Of a DNA stretch of 64,000 bases, positions 1-12,565 are shown one piece after another. Position 1 is the first letter of the stretch; the number at the start of each line of letters is the position of its first letter. Made by a program: the position numbers and the translations under genes. Source of the stretch: Sycobia sp. Sy_11 (Eukaryota > Arthropoda > Insecta > Hymenoptera > Epichrysomallidae); assembly GCA_018907035.1 (NCBI GenBank), contig JACCIC010000004.1:6439001-6503000 (forward strand). Reading direction: 5' to 3'. The notes beneath the pieces were generated by a model. The model searched no databases and was not told where the DNA came from. It worked only from the letters and a program-made list of their open reading frames with translations.

Positions 1-131
1 CAGCACAGCGCTCTGTTCCCTCCGGTAAATCCTCTCCTATACCAATGAAACCATCATTCATATATCTGGTTTAATGTCCCATAAATTCCAAAAGCATTTT
101 GGCGCACTAGATGAGCTCTCGTAAATTACAC

Positions 132-137
<6 letters not shown>

Positions 138-184
<47 letters not shown>
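138..184. repeat. (TA)n microsatellite
   Basis: Uninterrupted TA run of 47 bases. Confidence 0.97.
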
Positions 185-186
<2 letters not shown>

Positions 187-337
187 ATAGCGTTAGAAAA
201 TTAAACATTTTCGGGGAGGGGAGAGGGATGAACGTGAATTCATGATTCATAACGACTGGTATTGTGCGATGATTTTTCGCGCGAACTCTTTATTTCGTTT
301 TATTTTTCGGTCAGACGAACGGAGGCGATGGGAAATA

Positions 338-341
<4 letters not shown>

Positions 342-383
<42 letters not shown>
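342..383. repeat. (TA)n microsatellite
   Basis: Uninterrupted TA run of about 42 bases. Confidence 0.97.
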
Positions 384-385
<2 letters not shown>

Positions 386-2925
386 ATATTTGACCTGTAT
401 AAATGAACGGTTTAATGTCCGATCGGTGTGCTTGATGAGCTTTTGTGAGGCGCGCAATTTTAGCATTATATAGCAAATCGTCGCTCGGGGCAATGATTTC
501 GTCGATTTCAACAATCGAGTATTGCCAAAAATATCTGTATATTTTACGTATGCTCTTGTCAACAAAAAATGTGAACAGAGACTCGTTTGTGTGAGGGATT
601 GTATGTTTGTGTATTGTCTCTTTTTAATATAATTTAATCTATCAAAGGTTTTTGAATATAAAAAGTAAGATGAAATTTATTTTAAATAAACGTTATAAAT
701 TACAAATATTATAATGAAGGCTTAATTGAAGCAAGTGAAGAACATGTGGAGATATTTCAACCTTAGTTCATTATAAATTCACTCGTTGTAAGAAATAAGA
801 AAAAAGGAGTAAATTATTACACGGTTAAAATTATACAGTAGATCCACGTTTTTGATAATGAAAGCGTTACACGAAAAATTCACGATTCAGATCTCTACAA
901 AATAATCTACATGTTATCATTATTTTTTATACGTCACCATTTATTGTTTGCAATATTTTTTAAATTTTTGTTTAATTTAATGCTTTTTTGCCCGTGTTTT
1001 TGATTGCATTATTCGCTCCCGAATTCTAATCAATTGTTAAACATGCAATCAATCGCTAGCATTGTAATCGATTATTAATCAACAATTCGCTATAGATATG
1101 GGACATGATGTTGAAAATGAACGTTTACGGATCGATTTTGTATCATTATATAAATGTTTTGCAGATTTTTAATATTGTAGAATATATATGAGGAAACCCA
1201 ACGTACTTTGATATTCGATGTCATTTAAAAATGTAACTGATCATTTTAATTAGTCAAATAGTGTCTTATTGGTAAATTATGCCTCAGGAAAAGTTAATTT
1301 ATGTACTTATATGCGTATATAAAGAATAGTTTAAGCTTGAAAATTCTATTCGCTCATTGCGCGAAAATGATAAAATATAATAAATTTAATTCTTGCTTTT
1401 AATTTATTTCCAACGCGTATTCTATCTTTTTAAAAATCGAGTAAATTATTGTAGCAACGTGGTGAGAAGATCTTTTTGCTCGATTTGCGCCGACGGCACT
1501 GTATTAAATAATACATGCAGAAACAAAAGTCCGTGAATTCTTTTTAAAACATCTATATTACACGTTTTACGTCATAACTTTCTCGATGAATTCGTACGCG
1601 TAATAAAACTTTTACGACGACTTATGTATCATGAAATGAAGACATTCGGTGAAAATAAATCGATGTGCTTCGAAAAATGACGGAGTTGTGAAGAAGTTAA
1701 ACATATTTTCGGCAGCATAAGTTTTAATTAAAACAGCGAAAATAGAAGAAAAATAAAACGTATACTTTATGAAGCCAAAGAAAGTGCAACAAAGTTAATA
1801 TAACGGGAATTGATTTTTATTTGAATAATCAGCATATTTAAAAAGAATTTTCATTTTAAATTCAATTGAATAAGAATTTATAATTAATTCCATGTAAATA
1901 TCTCGGCCACTGAAATTCTTATTTTAATATATTTTTAACAAAACATTAATCAAATACAACCTTTAATAGATGGTGCACTGCTCTATTGCATAGGCGTGCG
2001 ATATCGCTTAGACCCGATTTGTGTTATATTCAGTTTCATCTGGATGAAAATTAAAACTGCTGTGATGCTTTTCTGATCGGAAATTCGGATTAAGATTGTT
2101 CGAGCACTGCTCAAATCACTCGACAATTACATGATACCGGTCTTACATGTTTGCATCGTTATACATCTATACTCTATGCTTTTCTAAAAATATTTATTAA
2201 ACCGCTTTATACAGTAACGAAGTATTAATAGTGTAATTTGTAAAGTTTTTGAATGATACTTTTTACGATACACCATCCAGATTAGTTAAGGCATATATTG
2301 AATTATGCGTGCTAGAAAATGAACTGTTTTCATTATTTCAGGTTAAATTCGGCGATTTTGAGAAATAGAAAATAAAAATAAAATCTATAAGGCGTCGAAA
2401 AAAAATCAAACGGAATTGAAAATTAATTAAAAAGTCTATTACATCGGTTTATAAATATTGTTACAGTGTATTTTCAGCAAGCAAGAACATATACGTATGA
2501 TGCATAATAATAAGAATACTAGTAATACATCAGGTCTGGTTTTTGACAGAAGCATTAGGGTTTTTTTGTTGTTGCTATTTAATTACAATGCATTAATACG
2601 TTGTAATGGCGCTACTTGGTTATTATTTTGGAGATTACGAGGATTCGAAGGTCTCTCGTCCTTTAGTATAGACTAATTTAATTGTGCTAATAATTTGAGA
2701 AAAATCTTAAAGTACGTTGGATTTCGTCATATTACAGTTCGTTAATTGATTAGCCCTCCCATCCATCGACTCCGTCATTTCTGCGCCCCATTCGATTATC
2801 CCGACGGGGAAAGCACGCGTCGGGGCGGAGGATAAATGGGAAAAGCAATGATCCGCGCAAAGCGACGGGGAGGGGGGAGGGAGGGGCAAGTACACGGCAT
2901 GCGTGTATAGAAACGTAGTCCATAC

Positions 2926-3065
2926 CTGAGCGACGCCTTGGCGAAGAACGGCTCGCAGGCGAGCAGCCCGGTCTCGTTGAAGTAGTAGCCGCCCTTGGGC
3001 AGCACCAGCGTGCCGAAGAGCGCCACCCCGGCAATCCAGGTCGTCGACATTATCGCCATGCAGCC
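2926..3065 (-). CDS. Class A GPCR, internal exon: TM4 and extracellular loop 2 (partial gene)
   Basis: This is the exon following 29330-29214 of the same receptor. It covers 140 bases: 46 codons plus two bases, entering in phase 0 and leaving in phase 2. The peptide begins GCMAIMSTTWIAGVALFGTL, with Trp4.50 at residue 10. It continues through LVLPKGGYYFNETG to LLACEPFFAKASL. NET at residues 30-32 is an N-glycosylation sequon in extracellular loop 2, and Cys37 is the expected disulphide partner of Cys3.25. The start was chosen at the acceptor GGCAG|GGC because joining it to the previous exon gives 27 residues from Arg3.50 to Trp4.50, the usual class A spacing. An upstream acceptor (GCGCAG|TAT) would insert five residues (YYMRQ). 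The donor is CTCAG|GTATGG. The pyrimidine tract before the acceptor is weak. TM5 to TM7 lie beyond the left edge of the window. Confidence 0.92.
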
Positions 3066-3964
3066 CTGCCGCATGTAATACTGCGCCAGGGGCGGTTGGT
3101 CGAGCGCAGCGACGTACGGCGACGGAGAGGAGCGGACCGATAGATGAAAAAGAGTAAGAGTCGCTGTTACCAAAAATTTGCCATGTAAGCGCGCCACTTG
3201 GCGAGCGGCGATCGCGTTGAATGTTTCCCTTGTTGAGAGGGGGGGGGGAGATACAGACAGACAGAGTTCGATTCGGTATTTCGTATCGATGGTCTTGTCA
3301 AGCAGTGCACTATATGTGTTTTACTAAAGCGGCTGATACGCGCGCGCCTGGAATTTCAATGCCGCGGCAGCCGGAATTCATGGAAATTTATGCGCGAACG
3401 TCTGATAGACGAAGGAAGTGTTTTTCTTTTTTTCAACTTCCTTTTTTTTCTTTTTCTTCTTAATAGATTGAATATGTATTCTTTCTTGTTCAATAAATCT
3501 ATTGCCATGGATACCGTTTCCAATTGAAGCGGTTGAAAAGCGTTAATTTTCAATATACTATGTGACTCAACGATTGGAAAATCAAAAGGGTTTTCAATTG
3601 GACCCAGTGGGAAAAGGTCAATTGTTGAGAACATTTAATATAAGTTATAGTTCGATGTTACTATTTGAAGTAATAAATATTTTATTTATTTATAATACAG
3701 ATTCTGATGCCTCACTGTTGTACGCTCAGTTTCAATTATTTAAATTTTGTAAAACATTTTTGACAACATTGTAATTTTGCTTTTTAACATACAACCCTGA
3801 TAATATCTAATAAATAAAATATATGTTAGTTATATATATGTACTGAAATTTTAATTAAGAATTAGATATTAATTACTTATATATAAATTATATGTTTACG
3901 ATGTGAGTCTAAAAAGTCTTACAAACATTTCTCAAATTTTCAAATATAACGACTTATGATTATT

Positions 3965-4052
3965 ATGACATTTACATGTGAAATTATGACATTTACATGT
4001 GAAAGTTATGACATTTACATGTGAAAGTTTATGACATTTACATGTGAAAGTT
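3965..4052 (+). repeat. Minisatellite, about 21 bp x 4
   Basis: Four consecutive copies of ATGACATTTACATGTGAAA are followed by a variable 2-4 base joint (TT, GTT, GTTT). The last copy runs into TTAAATGTCGCAC. The unit contains ACATGT, so each copy is partly palindromic. It lies in the GPCR intron. Confidence 0.9.
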
Positions 4053-4273
4053 AAATGTCGCACTGTGAAACTTGTTAATCCAAATAAAAGAATAGAAAAT
4101 AAAACTGATTCATAGTTTATTATGAGCCCGATAGATGGAGCCGTAAATTTGATCGAAAACGTAAAGTTATAATTTGTATTATGAATTACGTTGAGCATAA
4201 TTATATATTTGAAAACTAAGATATTTTTATTAAAAATTGTAATAAAAAATAAACGTACTAATAATTGAATTAA

Positions 4274-4276
<3 letters not shown>

Positions 4277-4319
<43 letters not shown>
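4277..4319. repeat. (AT)n microsatellite
   Basis: Uninterrupted AT run, about 40 bp before the foldback copy at 4361. Confidence 0.97.
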
Positions 4320-4322
<3 letters not shown>

Positions 4323-4360
4323 AATATATATATTTCTTGAACCTACACCTTTTGTAACAC

Positions 4361-4633
4361 GCTAATAAATAGAAATATAATCACAGTCAGACTGTCCTTT
4401 TTTATAATGAACTTCTTAGAATATGAAATAGAAAACCTAAATTATTAGAATTAAAATGACTTTAATTAATAAACAATAATCTGACTGTCCGCTTCATCAA
4501 TTGTTTTGTCCATATACATCGTCGAACGTTTCGAGTTGCTGGAGCTCGCTTCAGAAACAGTCTGACTATTATCGTAATTATATCAAATTAGTTTAATACA
4601 AATACTGTTAGACTGATAAAAATATTTATTAGC
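4361..4633. repeat. Palindromic foldback family, shortened copy
   Basis: The ends GCTAATAAATA (4361) and its reverse complement near 4633 bracket 273 bp. Left of centre lies CAGTCAGACTGTCC and right of centre CAGTCTGACTATTATCGTAA, as in the arms of the 43 kb element. The centre at about 4529-4553 has a CTGAAGCGAGC...CTCGAAACGTT core on the minus strand. The copy lacks most of the outer arm sequence. Confidence 0.6.
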
Positions 4634-5117
4634 TTAATTAATTTTTCATTACGTATGTATGTCCCACTATCTTCAAGTACTACCATTTTCTTATAAAGAA
4701 GATAATTCAAATCTATTAATATTGACTACTACTATTATATAATAATAATTTCTAGCTGTGTCTGATTTTACCAGAGTTACCACATAATATTCGACGCCGT
4801 TAAATTTTTAGAGTTTTTATAGAATATGTTACAATAGACGCTATATTCTACATTGACATGATATAATTAATCCCATTCAATTAAGGTACGCGTTATCAAG
4901 ATTTTTCAGTTTCATTGTGTTGATTGACAAATATCAATCGATGCCTCAGCATGGAACACGCTCGAAGAAGAGTATGTTGGTGAATGGCCGAACAAAATAT
5001 TGATCAATACTACTGATCAATTTTTAAATCAATCGTAAAAGGGCAATTTAGGTATAATATTGCTGAATCCTATGATAAATTGTTTATTACAAAGGGTGGA
5101 TTATGTTATTGTTAATA

Positions 5118-6034
5118 CGAGGTCAGACAATTAAGTAATGCGACCGATTTTATTTCTCGACCTCTGATAACACTGCGAACCTGTAATTCCGTCACCGTAA
5201 TAGTAGATCCCTGTTCTCTCGATTGAGACCATGATGATCCTTGTACGATCATTTCTTCGCCAGTTATTTAGAGTTTTGTAACAACGCACGAGTAGTGGAT
5301 GTCACGAAAATGGAACAGAGAAATTTAGAGCAACGGTGCGCGATGAAATTTCGTGCGAAACTCGGCGAAACCGCCACAGAAACTTATGAAAAAATGCTTA
5401 AAGCGTATGTTAGTGATGCCCTGAGTCGTAGTCAGGTGTTTTGGTGGTATGCGGATTGTAAAATAGGTCGTGAGAGCGTCAAAGTCGAGGCGCGGAGAAT
5501 GAGCAAGTCCAAAGTGAAAACCATGTTCATCTGCTTCTTCTACAGCAAAGTGGTAGCTCACAAACAGTTTGTAACACCTGGACGAAGCGTAAATCAAGCA
5601 TTCTACTGCAAGGTGCTCGAAAAATTACGAAAAAGGGTGCTCAGAGTGCGTCCAGAGATCGCGACAATGCTCCCTGTCACAGTGCGTTTAATGTCTCTCA
5701 GTTTTTCCCGTCTAAGGGCATCGCAATGTTACCACAACCGCCCTATGCACCGGACACGTCACCCCGCGACTTTTTCCTATTCCCCCATTTGAAAAAATTC
5801 GTCAAAGATCGACATTTTGACTCCGTTGAAGACATCCATGAATCTGTGACGAGGGTGCTCGGAGAGGTTCCACAAGAAGTGTTCCAGAATTGTCACGAAA
5901 ACTGGAAAACTCGCTGTAATAAGTATATAGATGCGGGAGGGGGGCTACTTTGGAGGGGATCGCAGCGATGTACCTTAATTTTTAAATATACTCGATTTTG
6001 GAATTTTGTCGCATTACTTAATTGTCTGACCTCG
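5118..6034 (+). mobile_element. Mariner-type DNA transposon, internally deleted
   Basis: This is a 917-bp element flanked by the dinucleotide TA on both sides (5116-5117 and 6035-6036), the target duplication typical of Tc1/mariner elements. Its ends are perfect inverted repeats of 27 bp: 5118-5144 begins CGAGGTCAGACAATTAAGTA and is the exact reverse complement of 6008-6034. A complete mariner is roughly 1.3 kb, so about 0.4 kb is missing, in agreement with the gap in the transposase. Perfect ends mean it may still be mobilised in trans by an intact relative. It sits in the 26 kb GPCR intron, in the orientation opposite to that gene. Confidence 0.95.
5310..5978 (+). pseudogene. Mariner transposase pseudogene (central deletion and frameshifts)
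   Basis: These are remains of a D,D34D mariner transposase. The start is the ATG at 5310 (MEQRNLEQRCAMKFRAKLGE), followed by the helix-turn-helix region ending near LSRSQVFWWYADCKIGRES. The frame then jumps directly to SKSKVKTMFICFF, so the linker and the segment with the first catalytic Asp are gone. The stretch VNQAFYCKVLEKLRKRV and then VRPEIA is normal. After it the frame shifts: the second Asp region reads as RDNAPCH in a different frame at about 5665-5690. The third Asp is in APDTSPRDFFLFPHLKKFVK from about 5744. A further shift lies in the G run near 5936-5944, after which an alternative frame ends at TAA 5976-5978. It is not functional. Confidence 0.9.
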
Positions 6035-7337
6035 TATATATCGAGAATATAGATATTCACCATTAACGATGTGAGAACAATATACGTACAACAGAAAAAG
6101 AAATTCGATAATGTTTGACCGAGGTAACAGGTAAGAAACTTTTGTAGTAATTTAAAATGAATATCATATATATTTTCCTCCCCAAGTTAGACGAAAGTAT
6201 TAAATAATTCCCTATATGAGACTGAAAAAGCAATTTGAATTTCGATAAACTACGAGTTGGTAAATCGACATATAAAATTTATTGAACGGCATGAATTAAG
6301 CTGTCAAAAAGTGTATAATTTCGTACGAACCTTCTCATATCATCTGTTCAATCAACCCTTTATTCGATCGAGGAAAGGGGATGAAAAGATCTATTGTGAA
6401 AATTAAGCAGGTATTTTTCAAAGAAAATTTTTATCTTTTATGACCTCGCATTAAATGTAAAAATAATATTTAAGAAAATATACGTAACATTTTCCATCGA
6501 GGAAAAAATCGTACTGAAACAGTAGGAAATTGGGGAGGGATGGAGAATTTTGTAAAAATATAAATCTCTATCCCTTCCATATTCTGTACAAATTTTTCAG
6601 AATTTCTAACTATTTCTTTGCTTGCTCATCGTTTTCGGCCAGTTGCACTTTTTTTCAAGGAAAATCAGGGGATTGTTTTTACATTATGTTCTGAGAAAGT
6701 GAACGCGATATTCGTATCGAAAATGCTAATGTTAGTTTCATAGAAAACGCTGAGATCTGCAATTTTCTAATGCGTCATTACATATTTATGCCTCAGCCCG
6801 GTCTTGAATCTTCAGCAATATGTCGATGACTTATACCTGCACAAAAGTATCTATACCTTGCTATCTTCCAGTGATTAATTTATGAAGTTTTTTAAATTAA
6901 TTTATAAGATTATGAACACTTTTAAATTTAAGTATGGTGAAGCACTTTTTCTATACAATCGAACACGTTCAATACTATCAGAAAAATTGTCACGAGCATA
7001 TAAAAGAATGGTATGTTTGATGAATATAGCAAAAGTTAAAGCAATTAAACCCTCAATGAATTTCAACGAACAGTTCCATTTTACTTCCAATTCATGGACG
7101 AAACTTGCAATTACTCGTGTACATAAATAAACGAAGAAGAGAAGAAGTAAATATATGCCCATACAGAAAATGAGATGAAAATTATGAAAGAGCTCCCATC
7201 CACTGTCATTTTTCGTATATAGCTTGCTTTTTTCGCAAGAAACAGCGGCCAAGTATCTTTTTTGACAGCGACGAGATAATACTTTTTTTCCTATAGGCGA
7301 TCGATAGTTTGTTTTTCATCTTTTTCACTTTGGCGTA

Positions 7338-7340
<3 letters not shown>

Positions 7341-7391
<51 letters not shown>
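7341..7391. repeat. (AT)n microsatellite
   Basis: AT run of 51 bases inside the GPCR intron. Confidence 0.97.
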
Positions 7392-7392
<1 letters not shown>

Positions 7393-10300
7393 GCTCTTTA
7401 TTAAAATTCCTTCTTACACGGTGAAAAGTATCGATATTGGCAGCTTGCGCGTATTTTCCGTTGTAGTAGCGTAATAATAATATACAAAAGGAGCAAAATT
7501 TAACTCCGCGCGAAGTCATCGTTATGTATATATAATACCTTACTAAATGTAGAAATTAAAGAAAATTATTTTTTTTTTTTTCTTATTGAAAGAATTTCCG
7601 ACCAAGATATTCAAATCTTTAATAGCTGATATTATGAATTAAAAAAATATTTCTTCCTAAAGCAAATCAGGTTGACATCGTTAAAAAAAATAGGTCTTCA
7701 TGACCAGAAAAATAGTTGGAGCAACTTTAGTTTAACGCGTTACAGTTTGAACAAAATAAGGTTCTCGCCTATAAATGCCTATAAACATCACACGCTATCG
7801 ACTAGAGCGTCGCCTTCATGGGAAAATTAGTAAGTTTTCTTTTTCAATAAAATTACAAGTATATCTATATATATTTAAGATATATGAAATATTATCTGAT
7901 ATATATACATGTAATATGACGTAACTTATACATCTTTACTGGAACCAACGACTTGCGTAGCTTAACACAATCCTCTGCAATATGCGATTGTCATTTTTAT
8001 CATGTCAACTGTTCAATCTTCTTTGCGACTAAGTATAAGTACAAATTTATATTATTGTATTTTTAAATAATATACAAAGGGCCGAGTCCAGGATTGGTTT
8101 AACACGGTAAGCTAATTTCTATGTTAAACAAGGATATAATTTTAACATCAACAAAGTAAGCAATGTTTAACATAAGTCACCCAAAAAATTTTTGCATTTT
8201 TTCAGATCTTTTGATCGACTTTTCTAAGTTTAATCTCTAAATGGCCATAATATGAACATGTTAGAACAAATGGTAAATTTGGATTCTACGACCGCAAATA
8301 ATATTGATCCATCTCTGGGATCCGTGTAAATTGAGTATGTCCATTAATTATTATTATTCCATTAATGAACAAAAACAAATGCATAGCATACTTTTTTATT
8401 CACTAGAGCGACAATTATTAATTTCGGTTTTTAAATGTTTTTTTTTAATTATTAATCCAAATTTCCACCAGAGTAGCCCTTCTAATCAAGCGAGAACAAA
8501 AAATTTAAATGGCTATCCTAAGTTTTAAAAATATTATTACTGTAACCTTAAACTATCGTTTAAGTAACAGTTTCAGTCACATCAGTCTTGAAAATATGCT
8601 ATTTTTAGAAGAAAAATTTCTTGTGTAAATTTCATAATGTACTGTTAAAGACATTTAACAAGATCGAATAAAATTAGGATAACCGGAAAATTTTCTCGGT
8701 GAGACGAACCCAACAGTTGACTTGGGCGCAAACACATCCAATATAAGTTACAATAAATTTGAAATTCTCAATAAATTGATTTGGAATGTTTGATTTGACT
8801 CATTATTCATCGAATTCGAATGGATTTAATTATTGTTCAATAAATTTTGGCATCGATCAGTAGTTCGTAAGTATCAAAATTATTTAACAACGAATATCTC
8901 GAGTGAAAACTCTTCACAGATCTAAGGAACAACATCAGTAGTTACGTATACATAATCATGCAATGACGAATGAATCGCGGCTATATTGAGAATGGGCTAA
9001 ATGTGCGTAGTGTATGAATTTCGTATTCTAAATGTGGGCATCTTTGGCAGACGGCCGAAAAGCTTCCATTGTATCTAGGTGGAACGTTTGGGTTGCCAGG
9101 AAATATATATAGATTTGAACAAAAGAACGAAGTATAGTTCGAATGTTCTTTAGAGAATTGGGGATTTTATTTAAGATCGGAGCTGATACAATTTTGCAAG
9201 CGACAGTTTTGCATAAAACGTAAGATTAGATAACGATCCATAATCGCGCTGTATAGAGTTGATCGTGACTAATATTGCAGATTTAATTGTACTCGTGCAA
9301 TTGCGCGATAAATATAAATTTAATTTATATTTTATATTTTTTCATTTATAACTATGTGATGCAAAATTAGGCCTAAGTTTTACGATGATCAACAATCAAT
9401 TCCATGCCTTACTCTTTCTACGTGATGGGACGAAAAAGTATTATATGCTAAATTATATACGAATAATATAATAAATTTCCTATCTTTGTTGAGTACTATT
9501 AAAAAAGAACTTAATGAGTAATTGTCGAGAAATGAAAAACCGAAAGGAAGATAAATAGCGAAAGGTATTAGTGTAATTAATGAAATGGTTATTTAAGGTA
9601 CCTTGCTCCGAGAAAAATTACTATTTACCTTTCTGATAATTAAAATCCCGCTCATTTGTATAAGTAACAGATGAAAAGTCTGGAAGAAAGCGTCGTGCCG
9701 TTGCACGAAGTATTTGAACTTTGATAGATTAATTTTTCATTAACGGGGGTCATTTTTTGATAAAAACAAAAATCAAAGAATTACCGCAGTTATGTCGGGA
9801 AGATTTTCTCGAAATTCATTTGCGAGATCTGGATAAATACTTTGGACTCGATATAAAAATTATAAATAAAGAAAACAAAAAAGAAACCGTTTAAAGGGTA
9901 TATTTGAACACACGGTTAGTTTGAAGCTGGCTATCGTTTTTTAAAAAAAGATATTTTGAATATTCAATCGCTATAGAGTAATTCGAGTATAGATGGACAA
10001 ATAATTTCCAAAGATTTCGTATAATCTTAATTATTCACTGGAGCATAAAGGATCTTAAATACAATTGTTCAGTCATGCTGAACAACTAATCTGATATATA
10101 TGTACATAGCATAGATTTAATTTCCGAGAAAGATATTACGTAGACCTCGTGGGTTAGAACTGATATTATTGACGAACCCGATCCTTTCTCTTTTTTTTTT
10201 TCAATTGAACGAGTATATATTTTTCAGGTTTCGCAATCGATTTTATTTCATGTAATAAAAAACAATATAACAATTGGAATTTAGGATAGAAATTGAAATG

Positions 10301-10599
10301 TTGAATTTGTCTAGCGTATTGTTTTTTTTAAATCGATTGCACCATTGTTAAAATAAAATGGTCCAGCCTATGTACACGGGAATCACTTGAAGATGGCACG
10401 ACGTGTCGTTCGAAAAAAAATGGGTTAAAATAATGAAGTCGATGAAATTCTTATAAAAACGGCACAGTACAGACGTAAGAGTGGACGAAGAAAGAAAAAA
10501 AAATGATAGAAAAAAGCGACTGAGGCCGAACTCCCGAATCTCGCCAGCATCTTATTTCGAAGAAATATATATATTTACACCAAAGTATCTTCAAGATGC

Positions 10600-11080
10600 C
10601 ACGCTGCTTTATAGACTTTTCACGGCTCTCCCCTAAATCGGCGCATTATACGGCGTTGATGCACACTCGCCTCCGACGCGCGCGAGCGAGCGAAAGCTCG
10701 CGGAAGCTCTTGCGGGGCGCGCAAATCGCTAAAGCGAAATAAACGGTTAGCGCGAGAGGAGCGCATTAGACGGGTAGGGGGTGGGAAGGAAAAAGAGCCG
10801 CGTTGGCAGACGAATAGACGGAGGGGAGTGGAGGGGGACAGGTCGTTGAAAGCCTCTCGCGGAACGACGTAGAATAAAAAAAAAAGAACGGAAGAAAGAT
10901 AAAAAAAAATAAGAGACGGAGGGAAAGTGGGAAAGCTGCAATCGATCGTCGCGAGGGCAGGGGTATAAATGTATTATTGACCGAGCGGCGCTCGCTTTTG
11001 ATTACCCCCCGTTCCTTCGAGGTCGGGCCGACATTTTTCGCTTTCCGTCGTCTGGTCCATTGTTCGCGATCGTCTAGACC
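10600..11080. other. CpG-rich patch in the GPCR intron
   Basis: There is a local switch from AT-rich sequence to CpG-rich sequence, for example ACGCGCGCGAGCGAGCGAAA near 10677. It is followed by purine-rich runs (GGAAGGAAAAAGAGCC, GGAGGGGAGTGGAGGGGG). Reading frames are short on both strands and none is recognisable. It may be regulatory DNA. Confidence 0.35.
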
Positions 11081-11347
11081 GTTTGTTTTCGATGTTTTTC
11101 TGCATATTTTTTCGTCTTCCTTTATTTTTTTCTTTCGTCAGACAAACATTTACGAACGTTAACGCGTGAAAAATTATTATGACTGTTATGTACTCGTGCT
11201 ATATATGGCGCTGTATGTATAATATTTGGATTTCGAAAGTTTTTTTTTTATTTTTCCATATACCGTGTAAACACAAATATCGATATTTCCAGTATTAAAA
11301 GCACTTGTCCAGTTATTTTTAACGATTAGCCTCTTTACCGTTTATCG

Positions 11348-11349
<2 letters not shown>

Positions 11350-11380
<31 letters not shown>
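11350..11380. repeat. (CA)n microsatellite
   Basis: About 15 CA units. This is one of only two CA/GT-type arrays in the window, the other being at 56478-56498. Confidence 0.97.
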
Positions 11381-11382
<2 letters not shown>

Positions 11383-12397
11383 GTATTTTAGTGAAATGGT
11401 TTTGTTTAACAGTACAGATATTAATAAATCAATAAAAGCTAGATAGCATATATTATTTTGCGCATTAGATATTGCCACATATATATTAATTCCCTACGGG
11501 TCTCGTGAAATTTACAGTTGATTACAAGAAAAAAGTCAAAGAAAATTATTTTTACAGAGCTACTCGATTCACTTAGGCTTAGTAAAAGAAAACATATGAT
11601 TATTGGACATCTATTGTCGAGCAATTGGCTATTACAGCAGCAATAAATGTTCGAAATTTTCTCATTGTTACGCTTATCCTTATATTTTCTATCAAACAAG
11701 CTGTAGATAAAAATATTTCAATTAAACTTGCAATTGAAGAAAGTTGAAAATTCCAAATAATCATAAGAAATAATGCACTACAAATGTTTAGTTCTAGAAG
11801 TTTATTTAATTATAAAAATTATTATTAATTTATTCATTTTAATTTTTTCACTATACTTCTGGCAACATTTAATTTATTTTTCTATAATTCAATGAAAAAA
11901 ATTATAACTTTCAAGGAATAAGCAAGTGCGAGGCAATTTTTTTTTTCAACGATTAACTCCTTCAATAGTTATGAATATTTAATAAAACATCCTAAATTGG
12001 TTCATGGTGTGATTTTTTATCAATCCTATGCAATAAAGAATCAATGATTTAACGATGAAGTTTAGCAAAACAGCAATATACATTCGATAATCAAGCTCCA
12101 CATTAATTCCTGACGTTGATTATTCTGAGAAAAATCTATACATGTGTACGTAAAGTCGCTGCTTTGTCATCAATGTGTGTGTTATTGTCACAAAAAAATG
12201 TCTACTTTGTATCCCAGTATATGTCGGTGTCATTGTCGTACAGTATAGAGACCCATTAAAGTAAATCTGAAAGTTGCCACGCTTACGTCCCGCCAAATTT
12301 ACTGCTGACCCTCGTCGGGTCTGCCCATAGAATGCAGTTAGAGCCCGTACCGTCGCGGCGCGCAGAAGCTCTCGCAATAACAGACTCTGCGCTTGAC

Positions 12398-12401
<4 letters not shown>

Positions 12402-12447
<46 letters not shown>
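12402..12447. repeat. (TA)n microsatellite
   Basis: TA run directly after a short GC-rich stretch. A GA-rich run follows at 12535-12565. Confidence 0.97.
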
Positions 12448-12450
<3 letters not shown>

Positions 12451-12534
12451 TGTGCAAATATCGGTCATTAAGCCACTTGTGTTCCATCGGAGTGGCCGCG
12501 AATGTCGGGGAGAGATAGAGGACGAAGATGAAGA

Positions 12535-12565
12535 CAGAGAGAGACAGAGAGAGAGAGAGACAGAG
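12535..12565. repeat. (GA)n-rich tract
   Basis: Interrupted GA repeats (AGACAGAGAGAGACAGAGAG pattern). Confidence 0.85.

Larger units (their letters stand above)
1..2925 (-). other. Partial GPCR intron (leading to the TM5 exon outside the window)
   Basis: The sequence after the donor at 2925 is AT-rich and has no recognisable exon down to position 1. The expected TM5 continuation (phase 2, completing an Arg codon) was not found. It contains (TA)n runs at 138-184 and 342-383. Nothing else was recognised here. Confidence 0.7.

Noticed and set aside
3066..3080. Alternative acceptor adding YYMRQ to the TM4 exon
   Set aside because: It would give 32 residues between Arg3.50 and Trp4.50 instead of the usual 27.
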